This document shows, in pieces, positions 10,366 to 19,176 of a stretch of DNA of 64,000 bases; the stretch's first letter is position 1; the number at the start of each line of letters is the position of its first letter. This DNA comes from Sphingobacteriaceae bacterium. GTDB lineage: Bacteria > Bacteroidota > Bacteroidia > Sphingobacteriales > Sphingobacteriaceae. The stretch lies in assembly GCA_017745075.1 (NCBI GenBank), contig JAGIAD010000001.1, positions 1 to 64,000 of the forward strand. The letters run 5' to 3'. Below the pieces are notes generated by a model. That model was given only the letters and a program-made list of their open reading frames with translations. It did no database searches and was not told the DNA's origin. Made by a program: the position numbers and the translations under genes.

Positions 10366-10483
10366 CGTCATTGCGAGAAGGCTTTTTTTAGCCGACGAAG
10401 CAATCTTTACAGGAGGAATCTCCGGCGCGAAAGGTTGCTTCCCTGAAAGTCAGGACAGGCTGTCCTTCCTTCTAGCAATGACG
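10366..10483. repeat. intergenic repeat with 16-bp TIRs (15/16)
   Basis: CGTCATTGCGAGAAGG (10366-10381) versus reverse complement of CCTTCTAGCAATGACG (10468-10483). Confidence 0.75.
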
Positions 10484-10606
10484 ACTTTTTTTGTTTTATT
10501 GCCAAAAGGTTAACTTATTTTTAATTCTCGCAGGCATATTGATTTTACTTACAAACTTTTATAACTTTAAGTATAAAGCATTTAACCAAATAATTAAATC
10601 AGTACT

Positions 10607-10936
10607 ATGGGAAAATTTGTGATTACTAAAAGAACTAACGGCGAATACCAGTTTAATCTGAAAGCCGGTAATGGTCAGGTTATTTTAACCAGCGAAGGTT
10701 ATGTCGCAAAATCGAGTTGTGAAAACGGAATTGAATCCGTTAAGAAAAACGCACAGGACGACTCGAAGTTTGAGCGAAAAACCTCGAAGAACGGTAAGTA
10801 TCATTTTAGCTTAAAAGCTTCAAATGGACAGATAATAGGCTCAAGTGAAATGTACGAAAGCGCAGCAGCCAGAGATAACGGCATTGAATCTGTTAAAAAG
10901 AATGCACCAGATGCAGATACTGATGATCAAAGCTAA
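10607..10936 (+). CDS. YegP family protein (DUF1508), internal tandem duplication
   Basis: Two repeats: G.Y.F.LKA.NGQ.I..SE.Y...A...NGIESVKKNA. Confidence 0.9.
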   Translation: MGKFVITKRTNGEYQFNLKAGNGQVILTSEGYVAKSSCENGIESVKKNAQDDSKFERKTSKNGKYHFSLKASNGQIIGSSEMYESAAARDNGIESVKKNAPDADTDDQS

Positions 10937-10939
10937 AAC

Positions 10940-10968
10940 AAAAAAGGGAACCAATGGTTCCCTTTTTT
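10940..10968. terminator. bidirectional rho-independent terminator
   Basis: AAAAAAGGGAACCAATGGTTCCCTTTTTT between convergent yegP-like and rplT. Confidence 0.85.
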
Positions 10969-10997
10969 GAATATGATTATCGCCTAAGCGAAAATTT

Positions 10998-11342
10998 CTA
11001 TTTTACTGCATCAATTACAGCTTTGAAAGCTTCTGGATGATTCATTGCTAAATCAGCCAATACTTTACGGTTTAAGCCGATTTCTTTTGAAGCTAGTTTA
11101 CCGATCAACTGAGAGTAAGAAATACCGTGTTGACGTGCACCAGCGTTGATACGTTGGATCCACAATCCGCGGAATTCTCTTTTCTTAACTTTACGGTCAC
11201 GGTATGCATATTGCAAACCTTTTTCTACTGTGTTTTTAGCAACAGTATAAACCTTACTTCTTGCTCCCCAATAACCTTTGGCTAAATTAAGGATCTTTTT
11301 TCTTCTTCTTCTCGAAGCTACTGCGTTTACCGAACGTGGCAT
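10998..11342 (-). CDS. rplT: 50S ribosomal protein L20
   Basis: [37 protein letters not shown]. Confidence 0.99.
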   Translation of the reverse strand: MPRSVNAVASRRRRKKILNLAKGYWGARSKVYTVAKNTVEKGLQYAYRDRKVKKREFRGLWIQRINAGARQHGISYSQLIGKLASKEIGLNRKVLADLAMNHPEAFKAVIDAVK

Positions 11343-11415
11343 GTTGTTGTTGTTTTTTGGTAAGCGGCGTCCAGTTAAGGAACTTTAATGCCTGATACCT
11401 GGTGAAATTAATGAA

Positions 11416-11616
11416 TTACTTTCCGATGCAAAGCATACGTTTTACGTTACCTGAATCTGCATCTGTTACAATTCCTGCATTTCCAAGCGCACGTTTACGT
11501 TTAGTACTCATCTTGGTTAAGATGTGACTTTTGTATGCTTTGTTTCTTTTGATTTTACCTGTTCCAGTAAGCGAAAAACGCTTTTTGGCACTGGAATTGG
11601 TTTTCATTTTTGGCAT
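11416..11616 (-). CDS. rpmI: 50S ribosomal protein L35
   Basis: [45 protein letters not shown]. Confidence 0.98.
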   Translation of the reverse strand: MPKMKTNSSAKKRFSLTGTGKIKRNKAYKSHILTKMSTKRKRALGNAGIVTDADSGNVKRMLCIGK

Positions 11617-11645
11617 AACCTGTTATTTAATTTATAAAATTGTTT

Positions 11646-12215
11646 TTATTTTTTTGCTACTTTGGGCGCAACTGTAAGGAACATACGTTTACCTTCCAAC
11701 TTCGGTAATAACTCTACTTTTCCTACATCTTCCAAAGCCTGGGCAAATTTCAACAATAAAATTTCTCCCTGTTCTTTGTAAACGATTGCCCTACCTTTAA
11801 AATGCACATAAGCCCTAACTTTCTCACCATTCTCTAAAAAGCTTACTGCATGTTTCAATTTAAACTGGAAATCGTGATCGTTGGTATTAGGACCAAAACG
11901 AATCTCCTTAATTACAGTTTGTTTAGCATTAGCTTTAATTTCTTTTTGCTTTTTCTTTTGCTCGTAAACAAATTTACTGTAATCAATAATTCTACAAACC
12001 GGTGGTACAGCATTTGGAGAAATCTCTACCAAATCCAGTTCCAGTTCATCAGCAAGTGCCAAAGCTTTCGCCAAAGGATAAATCCCCGGTTCAACATTAT
12101 CGCCAGCTAAACGCACTTCAGGCGATTTTATATACTGATTAATGTTATGCTCTGCTTCTTTTTTCTTAAAAGGTGGACGTGGTCCCCTGTTAAATCCTGG
12201 TCTTCCTAATGCCAA
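11646..12215 (-). CDS. infC: translation initiation factor IF-3 (TTG start)
   Basis: [17 protein letters not shown]...[20 protein letters not shown]...[21 protein letters not shown]; in-frame TAA precedes TTG with no ATG between. Confidence 0.97.
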   Translation of the reverse strand: MALGRPGFNRGPRPPFKKKEAEHNINQYIKSPEVRLAGDNVEPGIYPLAKALALADELELDLVEISPNAVPPVCRIIDYSKFVYEQKKKQKEIKANAKQTVIKEIRFGPNTNDHDFQFKLKHAVSFLENGEKVRAYVHFKGRAIVYKEQGEILLLKFAQALEDVGKVELLPKLEGKRMFLTVAPKVAKK

Positions 12216-12232
12216 ATTTGTATTATTTTAAT

Positions 12233-14158
12233 TTAAACTGTTATTTCTTTTCTTAATAAATTGTTGAACTCTTCCAACGTCATTTCGCCTAAATCTCCCT
12301 CACCATGTTTACGTACAGAAACTTTTCCTTCTGCCATCTCTTTATCGCCGATAATGAGCATGTATGGGATCTTTTTAACCTCCGCGTCGCGTATCTTACG
12401 ACCGATTTTTTCATCACGAAAGTCAATCAGCCCGCGAATATCGGAATTATTTAGTTCATCTAAAACTTTTTTTGCATATTCTTCATATTTTTCTGAAATA
12501 GGAAGAATAATAAATTGCTCCGGGCTCAACCATAAAGGGAAGTTTCCGGCACAATGTTCGATCAGTACGGCGATAAATCTTTCCAATGAACCAAACGGCG
12601 CACGGTGAATCATCACCGGACGGTGTTTCTGGTTATCGCTACCAGTGTACTCCAGCTCGAAACGCTCAGGCAGGTTATAATCAACCTGAATTGTACCCAA
12701 CTGCCATTTTCTGCCTAAAGCATCTTTAACCATAAAATCGAGCTTAGGGCCGTAGAAAGCGGCTTCGCCATATTCTACAACAGTATTTAAACCTTTTTCG
12801 GCCGCTGCTTCGATGATTGCATTTTCAGATAACCTCCAGTTCTCATCAGAACCGATATATTTGGCTTTGTTCTCCGGATCTCTTAACGAAACCTGGGCAG
12901 TATAGTTTTCAAAACCTAACGATTTAAATACATAAAGCACTAAATCGATTACCTTTTTAAACTCATCTTTAACCTGCTCCGGCATACAGAACAAGTGTGC
13001 ATCATCCTGAGTAAAGCCACGTACGCGGGTTAAACCGTGTAATTCGCCACTTTGTTCGTAACGGTAAACGGTACCAAATTCGGCAAAACGCACCGGAAGA
13101 TCTTTATAAGAACGTGGTTTTGTTTTATAAATCTCGCAGTGGTGCGGGCAGTTCATTGGTTTTAAGAAGAACTCCTCTCCTTCCTGCGGAGTTTTAATCG
13201 GCTGGAATGAATCTTTACCATATTTTTCCCAGTGACCTGAAGTTACATACAGGTTTTTATGGCCAATATGCGGTGTAACCACCTGCTCATAGCCAGCTTT
13301 AGCCTGTGCCTTAGTTAAGAAACTAACCAAACGCTCGCGCAAAGCTGTTCCTTTTGGCAACCACAATGGCAAGCCCATGCCCACCTTTTCTGAAAAAGCA
13401 AACAATTCGAGCTCTTTACCCAATTTACGGTGATCGCGTTTTTTAGCCTCTTCAATCATCAGCAGATATTCGCTAAGCTCGCTTGCCTTAGGGAAAGTTA
13501 CGCCATAAATACGGGTTAACTGCTTTTTGGTTTCATCGCCACGCCAGTAAGCACCGGCCACATTCATCAGTTTTACAGCTTTTATAAAACCTGTGTTCGG
13601 AATATGCGGACCACGGCATAAATCGGTAAATGCGCCCTGGGTATAAAAAGTAATTTTACCATCTTCAAGGCCATCAATCAAATCCAGCTTATATTCATCA
13701 CCTTTCTCGGTGAAATATTTAACAGCATCTGTTTTGCTTACACTTTCGCGCACAAAAGTTTCCTTTTGTTTGGCCAGTTCGATCATTTTGGTTTCAATGG
13801 CTTTGAAATCATCAGAAGAAAATTCACGATCGCCAAAGTCTACGTCATAATAAAAACCGGTTTCAATCGCCGGACCGATACCAAATTTGGTTCCCGGATA
13901 AAGAGCTTCTAAAGCTTCGGCCATTAAGTGTGCTGATGAATGCCAAAAAGTTGATTTTCCGGCAGCATCATTCCAGGTTAACAATTTTACTGACGAATCA
14001 GATTCGATCGGTCTTGTTGAATCCCAAACCTCGTCATTAACCTCGGCGGCTAATACGTTACGGGCCAGGCCCTCAGAAATTGACAATGCAATTTGATGGG
14101 CAGAAGTGCCCTTTTCGTACTGACGGACAGAACCGTCAGGTAAAGTAATGTTAATCAT
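12233..14158 (-). CDS. thrS: threonyl-tRNA synthetase
   Basis: [24 protein letters not shown]...[14 protein letters not shown]...[11 protein letters not shown]...[34 protein letters not shown]. Confidence 0.98.
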   Translation of the reverse strand: MINITLPDGSVRQYEKGTSAHQIALSISEGLARNVLAAEVNDEVWDSTRPIESDSSVKLLTWNDAAGKSTFWHSSAHLMAEALEALYPGTKFGIGPAIETGFYYDVDFGDREFSSDDFKAIETKMIELAKQKETFVRESVSKTDAVKYFTEKGDEYKLDLIDGLEDGKITFYTQGAFTDLCRGPHIPNTGFIKAVKLMNVAGAYWRGDETKKQLTRIYGVTFPKASELSEYLLMIEEAKKRDHRKLGKELELFAFSEKVGMGLPLWLPKGTALRERLVSFLTKAQAKAGYEQVVTPHIGHKNLYVTSGHWEKYGKDSFQPIKTPQEGEEFFLKPMNCPHHCEIYKTKPRSYKDLPVRFAEFGTVYRYEQSGELHGLTRVRGFTQDDAHLFCMPEQVKDEFKKVIDLVLYVFKSLGFENYTAQVSLRDPENKAKYIGSDENWRLSENAIIEAAAEKGLNTVVEYGEAAFYGPKLDFMVKDALGRKWQLGTIQVDYNLPERFELEYTGSDNQKHRPVMIHRAPFGSLERFIAVLIEHCAGNFPLWLSPEQFIILPISEKYEEYAKKVLDELNNSDIRGLIDFRDEKIGRKIRDAEVKKIPYMLIIGDKEMAEGKVSVRKHGEGDLGEMTLEEFNNLLRKEITV

Positions 14159-14306
14159 CTACAACTATGATTTAAATTTTAAATAAAAAAGTTTTAAAGA
14201 TCACTTACAATGTGATTTTATTTTGTGCAAAGATACGAATTTTTCAGCTAAAAAGCAAGGTAGAGATCTAGATACACACATTAACATGGTAACTAACGCA
14301 ATCGTC

Positions 14307-14440
14307 ATGAGGCTGTATTATTATATAAGATTTGTTATCCTGAGCCTGTCGAAAGACCTGCCTAAATATCTCTAAGAGCATTTCGACAAGCTCAATGTGA
14401 CAAAATCTTAGGAGAAATTGTCTTTATGACACAGCCTCAT
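14307..14440. repeat. nested inverted-repeat intergenic element
   Basis: Outer ATGAGGCTGT (14307-14316)/ACAGCCTCAT (14431-14440); inner 24-nt arms 14331-14354/14381-14404 (19/24). Confidence 0.7.
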
Positions 14441-14443
14441 CTT

Positions 14444-15526
14444 CTATAAGAATTTAGTTTTCAAATATTTGCGTAAAGGAATATCTATAAATCTCATCAC
14501 CAGGTAAGCGAAAATGATTAAAAGCAGTACCGAAACCGGGATAACCACCCAGAGTGACGATGCTGCCGGCTGAACTTCGGCCACATAAGTTAAAAATATC
14601 CAGACAAATGGATAGTGCACCATGTAAAGCGGGTACGATATTTCGCCCGATAGGTTACAGATCTTTTTAAACGATGGGTTTAACGTGGTTCCAGCGCCCA
14701 AAGCCACTAAAAGCGGAAAGTAAAACAATACGAGTATAGGCTCGGTAATAAAATTGTATTTATCGTTAAAAGGAACCAAAAAGGCTGCAAGCAACAATAC
14801 GACCATCCCTAAAAAGCCAAGCCTATTTTTGATGATCCAATTTAGGCGATAAACCAGCATACCTGCCGTAAAAGAATACAGCACACGCGCCCCGCCATCC
14901 CAAAAATTCTGTCCGCCCCAGCCACCTCCTACATTGGTAGCACGAACCGCAACATAACAAAGACATACGGCACCAATAATAACCAAAGGGATGAGTGCTT
15001 TTTTGCCCAGGCGATAAAGCACAAGAATGTAAAAAATATTGGCAATATATTCCCAAAACAACGACCAGGCCGGTGCATTCAGGCAGAATAAATTGGTATA
15101 CCGCTCGGGCATGGCCGGATAAGGGATTAAAAAAACAGAGGATAAAAATAAAAGGAGAGTTTTCCATATCCCATAAACCTCATAAAGATCGCTGTATGGG
15201 TCGATCAGAAAAGTAATCAGTCCTAAAACAGAGCCGATAACCACCAGCGGATGCAAACGGATGAGCCTTGATTTAAAAAATTGGGTAATCCCGATATAAG
15301 GTGCACGACTATCATAAGCATAGGCAATAACAAAACCGGATAAACAGAAAAAGAAATCGACTGCCAGGAAACCGTGCGAAAGAAAGTTCTTATTGTAATT
15401 GGTAATCGCGATTTCCATAAAATGGTAAATCACCACTACAATAGCTGCTACCCCTCTTAATCCGTCTAAAATTTCAAAATGCTGCTTGCTTGCTAATAAA
15501 TTCTTCTTGTTTTCTGCTGTAATCAC
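14444..15526 (-). CDS. acyltransferase family 3 membrane protein
   Basis: FEILDGLRGVAAIVVVIYHF...LSHGFLAVDFFFCLSGFVIAYAYD; multiple TM segments. Confidence 0.92.
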   Translation of the reverse strand: MITAENKKNLLASKQHFEILDGLRGVAAIVVVIYHFMEIAITNYNKNFLSHGFLAVDFFFCLSGFVIAYAYDSRAPYIGITQFFKSRLIRLHPLVVIGSVLGLITFLIDPYSDLYEVYGIWKTLLLFLSSVFLIPYPAMPERYTNLFCLNAPAWSLFWEYIANIFYILVLYRLGKKALIPLVIIGAVCLCYVAVRATNVGGGWGGQNFWDGGARVLYSFTAGMLVYRLNWIIKNRLGFLGMVVLLLAAFLVPFNDKYNFITEPILVLFYFPLLVALGAGTTLNPSFKKICNLSGEISYPLYMVHYPFVWIFLTYVAEVQPAASSLWVVIPVSVLLLIIFAYLVMRFIDIPLRKYLKTKFL

Positions 15527-15623
15527 TTTAGTTTATAATTTGTTTCAATAATAATCATTCTTGTTTTATATGGCAAAATTACGGTGACCACTGAAGTATA
15601 ATACTCAAAAATGATACAAAAAA

Positions 15624-15649
15624 GCCCTTAAAGCTTAAGCTTTAAGGGC
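15624..15649 (-). terminator. rho-independent terminator (perfect 26-bp palindrome followed by T-run on minus strand)
   Basis: GCCCTTAAAGCTT/AAGCTTTAAGGGC preceded on + by GATACAAAAAA, i.e. T-run on minus, downstream of the gene ending at 15739. Confidence 0.85.
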
Positions 15650-15738
15650 CAAATAGAATTATTATGGTGGTTTTTAAAATTCCTGAATTTGTGTCCCGGC
15701 GATGTGCCTCGCTAACTTCGAAAGCCTTGTGCGCGAAA

Positions 15739-16632
15739 TTAGTTCATCCCAAATGCCCTGATCTGGCCACCGCCACCAGGTCTGTTTTGCCTAAAACGCT
15801 TCATCATGTTCTCCATTTTAGTTTTATACTCTTCAGGAGTAATCAGTTTGGCTTTTTTTGGCGCGGTTACATCTTTCGAACTTACGTTTCTGTATTCTAT
15901 ACTTTTGGCAATAGAACTGTTACCCCGTCCTTCAATGGCCAAAACGGCACCTTCTGTCCACATGTTGGGGTTTGGAGAAAAATCGAAGCCAAGGTCTTTG
16001 GTATACCAGATTTTGGTTTCTTCCACTACGTTTTTATCCATATCCAAAATTTTAATGGCCCTGGTAGACCTTACAATTGCCTGGTGACAGGTAAATCCTA
16101 AAATCTGTTTGGTAGAATCTGTTTTAACCACTTCGATAGTAGGCGCCGCAGGTTTTGCCTTTGTTGTATCGTTCGGGTTTCCACCTCCCATCCTGAATGA
16201 ACCTATTGGACCAGAAGTAGATAAAGTTAACTTGCTCGGCATATAATATGTAGTATCGTTCAGGTCAAAAACTTCTACCAGGCTTTTATCAGCGAAAGTA
16301 TAATAGTATTCGCGGTTACCGCCTCCGCCGCCAAAACGCATCATCATACGGCCCATTCCGCCGCCACCACCTCCAGCTCCATTGCTGTCTTCGGTTTCTT
16401 CAACAGGCATATAACTGGCGTTTGTTGCCGTAAACAATAATTCAAAATTGGTTTTGCTTGATGAGGGCATCCTGGCTTTCATCTGATCGGTTAATTGTAT
16501 ACCGCTGGCCGATGCCATAGCAGCCGGATCGATCGTATTTTCGAACTGTATTGCGCCTGAGGTTTTTTTCTGTGCATTAGCAACAGCCGCAATAGACATT
16601 GCCCCTATTAACGCGATGAATATTTTTTTCAT
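15739..16632 (-). CDS. GLPGLI-family-like secreted protein
   Basis: Signal peptide MKKIFIALIGAMSIAAVANAQ; GAIQFENTI...; ILGFTCHQAIV; TKIWYTKDLGFDFSP; glycine-rich insert GAGGGGGGMGRMMMRFGGGGGN. Confidence 0.7.
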   Translation of the reverse strand: MKKIFIALIGAMSIAAVANAQKKTSGAIQFENTIDPAAMASASGIQLTDQMKARMPSSSKTNFELLFTATNASYMPVEETEDSNGAGGGGGGMGRMMMRFGGGGGNREYYYTFADKSLVEVFDLNDTTYYMPSKLTLSTSGPIGSFRMGGGNPNDTTKAKPAAPTIEVVKTDSTKQILGFTCHQAIVRSTRAIKILDMDKNVVEETKIWYTKDLGFDFSPNPNMWTEGAVLAIEGRGNSSIAKSIEYRNVSSKDVTAPKKAKLITPEEYKTKMENMMKRFRQNRPGGGGQIRAFGMN

Positions 16633-16838
16633 TATGATTTTGTTTTGTATGTTAGATATAAAAGCCTTTAAAAGGTTTAACAAGATATTATGGATGTAAC
16701 GTAAAGCTTGCTAAATTGTGTTAAAATTAAAAGCCGAATGGGCTTAATAGTGTCTTTAAAGACCGATGTAATTTATTTTTTACAATAACATTGTCAAACC
16801 TCTGCAGTTAAAAGTGGTTGTATCGTACATTTAAATTG

Positions 16839-16900
16839 TCATCCTGAGCCTATCGAAGGACCTTTTTAAATGCCTTAAATGCGTTTCGATACTTCGACAA
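16839..16900. repeat. dispersed TGTCATCCTGAGCCTATCGAAGG-type intergenic repeat (degenerate)
   Basis: Resembles inner arm of the 14331-14404 element. Confidence 0.5.
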
Positions 16901-16939
16901 ATTTGAAGTTAAATTATACCTTATGTACAGCCTCTTAAA

Positions 16940-17680
16940 CTAGTATTCTGTACTCTCCAGCCAGCCGTTACAAAGCACATCGGCAATGTGCATGGTTTTT
17001 ATCGGCAGGTTATTTTTATCGATATACCCCTGAAGATGTAAAAGGCATGATAAATCGGTAGAAATAATATAATCGGCTTGTTGAGCCAATGCATGGTTAA
17101 CTTTCTGCTCGGCCATGGCTGATGAAATGGCATCGAATTTTACGGCAAAAGTACCGCCAAAACCACAACACATATCGGTATCTTCCATTTCGATCATTTC
17201 CAAACCATGTACTTTTGATAAAAGCTGGCGCGGTTCATCTTTGATTTTACATTCACGTAAAGCACTGCAAGAATCGTGATAAACGGCTTTACCTTCCAGT
17301 TCGGCACCGAAATAATCCTTTTTGGCCACATTTATCAAAAAATCAGAAAGCTCCCAAATGTTCGATTGCAGACTCCGGCATTTGTTGTGTACAATGGTAT
17401 TGGTAAAAAGATCATTAAATCCACCTTTTACCATTCCTACACATGATGCCGATGGTGCCACCACATAAGTATTTTCGGTAAAATCGTTCAGAAATTTTGT
17501 ACCCACTTCTTTAGCCTCATCCCAGTAACCCGCATTGTATGCAGGCTGTCCGCAACAGGTTTGTTTTGAATTATAGGCAACATCACATCCCGATTTTTCC
17601 AATAACTTTAAGGTATTAAAAGCAGTTTCGGGATATAACTGGTCTACAAAACAGGGAACAAATAATTCTACTTTCATCAT
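16940..17680 (-). CDS. (Fe-S)-binding CCG-domain protein, LutA/YkgE-like
   Basis: VELFVPCFVDQLYPETAFNTLKLLEKSGCDV...QTCCGQPAYNAGY...DTDMCCGFGGTFAVKFDAIS; TAAGTTTG promoter on minus strand at 17702-17695. Confidence 0.88.
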   Translation of the reverse strand: MMKVELFVPCFVDQLYPETAFNTLKLLEKSGCDVAYNSKQTCCGQPAYNAGYWDEAKEVGTKFLNDFTENTYVVAPSASCVGMVKGGFNDLFTNTIVHNKCRSLQSNIWELSDFLINVAKKDYFGAELEGKAVYHDSCSALRECKIKDEPRQLLSKVHGLEMIEMEDTDMCCGFGGTFAVKFDAISSAMAEQKVNHALAQQADYIISTDLSCLLHLQGYIDKNNLPIKTMHIADVLCNGWLESTEY

Positions 17681-17699
17681 ATGCTAAACGACTGCAAAC

Positions 17700-19007
17700 T
17701 TACAATTTTACCGGTTCTTTGCGTTCGGTTTTCCTTAAGATTACCAAAAAGATTAATCCAATTATAAAAAATGATGCCAAAGCAATAATTGATTGCCGCA
17801 TATTATGCGTAATACCCTCTATAAGAGCAAAACTAAATAAACCGATAACGATGGCCAATTTCTCGGTGGCATCATAAAAACTAAAAAACGATGCGGTATC
17901 TGTAGTGTTTTCAGGAATATTTTTGGAATAGGTAGAGCGTGATAAGGACTGTATGCCCCCCATTATTAAACCTACTATTGCCGCCAGGGCATAGAACTGC
18001 GTAGCGTTAGTGATAGTATAACCATAAATGCAACATCCTATCCAGATTAATACCACAATGATCAATACATTGATATTACCCAGTTTCTTTGCCAAAAGCG
18101 ACATTAACCAGGCGCCCAAAATGGCAACCAATTGAATGATCAATATCACTGCGATCAAACTTCCGGATTCTAATTTCAAAACTTTGGCACCAAAACCGGC
18201 CGCTGCAAGCATAATCGTTTGTACGCCCATCGAATAGAAAAAGAAAGCGATAAGATAAGTTTTTAAAAAGCTCATTTGCTTCAACTGCTTCCATACCTTT
18301 ACAAATTCGCCAAAGCTACTTTTTATAATCCCTTTGCCAGCTGCTGAGGTATTGGGCAGATCTTTCGGTAAAACCCTGAACGGAATTTGGGCAAATAAAA
18401 ACCACCAGATACCTACAAGCAAAAATGAGATCTGCGCAGGCAACGATTTATCTGTTATACCGAAAAGTTCGGGTTTTAATACAAAAACAAAGCAGATTAA
18501 CTGTAATAAAACACTTCCAACATAGCCATAAGAAAAACCCTGGGCGCTCACCTTATCCTGATTTTCGGTAGAAGCAATGATTGGCAGGTAAGAATTGTTA
18601 AACATTACACCACCTACATAACCCATGGCAGCCAGAACAAAGCAGATAATTCCTGCTTCCAAAGTTTCAAGTTTAAAGAAAAACAATCCCATACATGCAA
18701 TTGAGCCTATATACGTAAACAATTGCATAAAAAATTTCTTTTTTCCCTTAGTGTCGGCATAAGACGACAATATTGGCAGCAAAACCACCATAATCAGGTA
18801 AGCGAATGATAGTGCATAATTGGATAAAACCGTATTAATAAAAGTTTTTCCGAAAAAGGTAACTTCATCTCCATGTTCCTTTGTAGTGGTAATAGCTACG
18901 TAATAAACGGGAAAAATTGTTGAGGTGATTACCAGGTTATAGGCAGAATTTGCCCAATCGAAGAAAGCCCAAGAACGGATGGTTTTCTTATTGTCTTTTT
19001 CTATCAT
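17700..19007 (-). CDS. MFS transporter, UMF1/Atg22-like
   Basis: SWAFFDWANSAYNLVITSTIFPVYY; ~12 TM; GGIQSLSRSTYSKNIPENTTDTASFFSFYDATEKLAIVIG. Confidence 0.92.
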   Translation of the reverse strand: MIEKDNKKTIRSWAFFDWANSAYNLVITSTIFPVYYVAITTTKEHGDEVTFFGKTFINTVLSNYALSFAYLIMVVLLPILSSYADTKGKKKFFMQLFTYIGSIACMGLFFFKLETLEAGIICFVLAAMGYVGGVMFNNSYLPIIASTENQDKVSAQGFSYGYVGSVLLQLICFVFVLKPELFGITDKSLPAQISFLLVGIWWFLFAQIPFRVLPKDLPNTSAAGKGIIKSSFGEFVKVWKQLKQMSFLKTYLIAFFFYSMGVQTIMLAAAGFGAKVLKLESGSLIAVILIIQLVAILGAWLMSLLAKKLGNINVLIIVVLIWIGCCIYGYTITNATQFYALAAIVGLIMGGIQSLSRSTYSKNIPENTTDTASFFSFYDATEKLAIVIGLFSFALIEGITHNMRQSIIALASFFIIGLIFLVILRKTERKEPVKL

Positions 19008-19106
19008 TGTTTTCGCTTCGCGGAAAGATTATTGATTGTTTGATTATGCAGGTTAATAGTTCATCACAAAACTAATATTTTATTGCTAACTTATCAGGCC
19101 ATTTTT

Positions 19107-19176
19107 CTCACATCTCACATCTCACATCTCACATCTCACATCTCACATCTCACATCTCACATCTCACATCTCACAT
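19107..19176. repeat. tandem array, exactly 10 perfect copies of 7-mer CTCACAT
   Basis: Counted directly; ends at the base adjoining the recQ stop codon (CTA at 19177-19179). Confidence 0.95.

Noticed and set aside
15664-16101. ORFs on + strand opposite the GLPGLI-like gene
   Set aside because: Antisense to a signal-peptide-bearing gene; composition reflects the glycine-rich complement, with no domain evidence.
19107-19176. Possible CRISPR array
   Set aside because: Units are 7 bp with no spacers; it is a simple tandem repeat.
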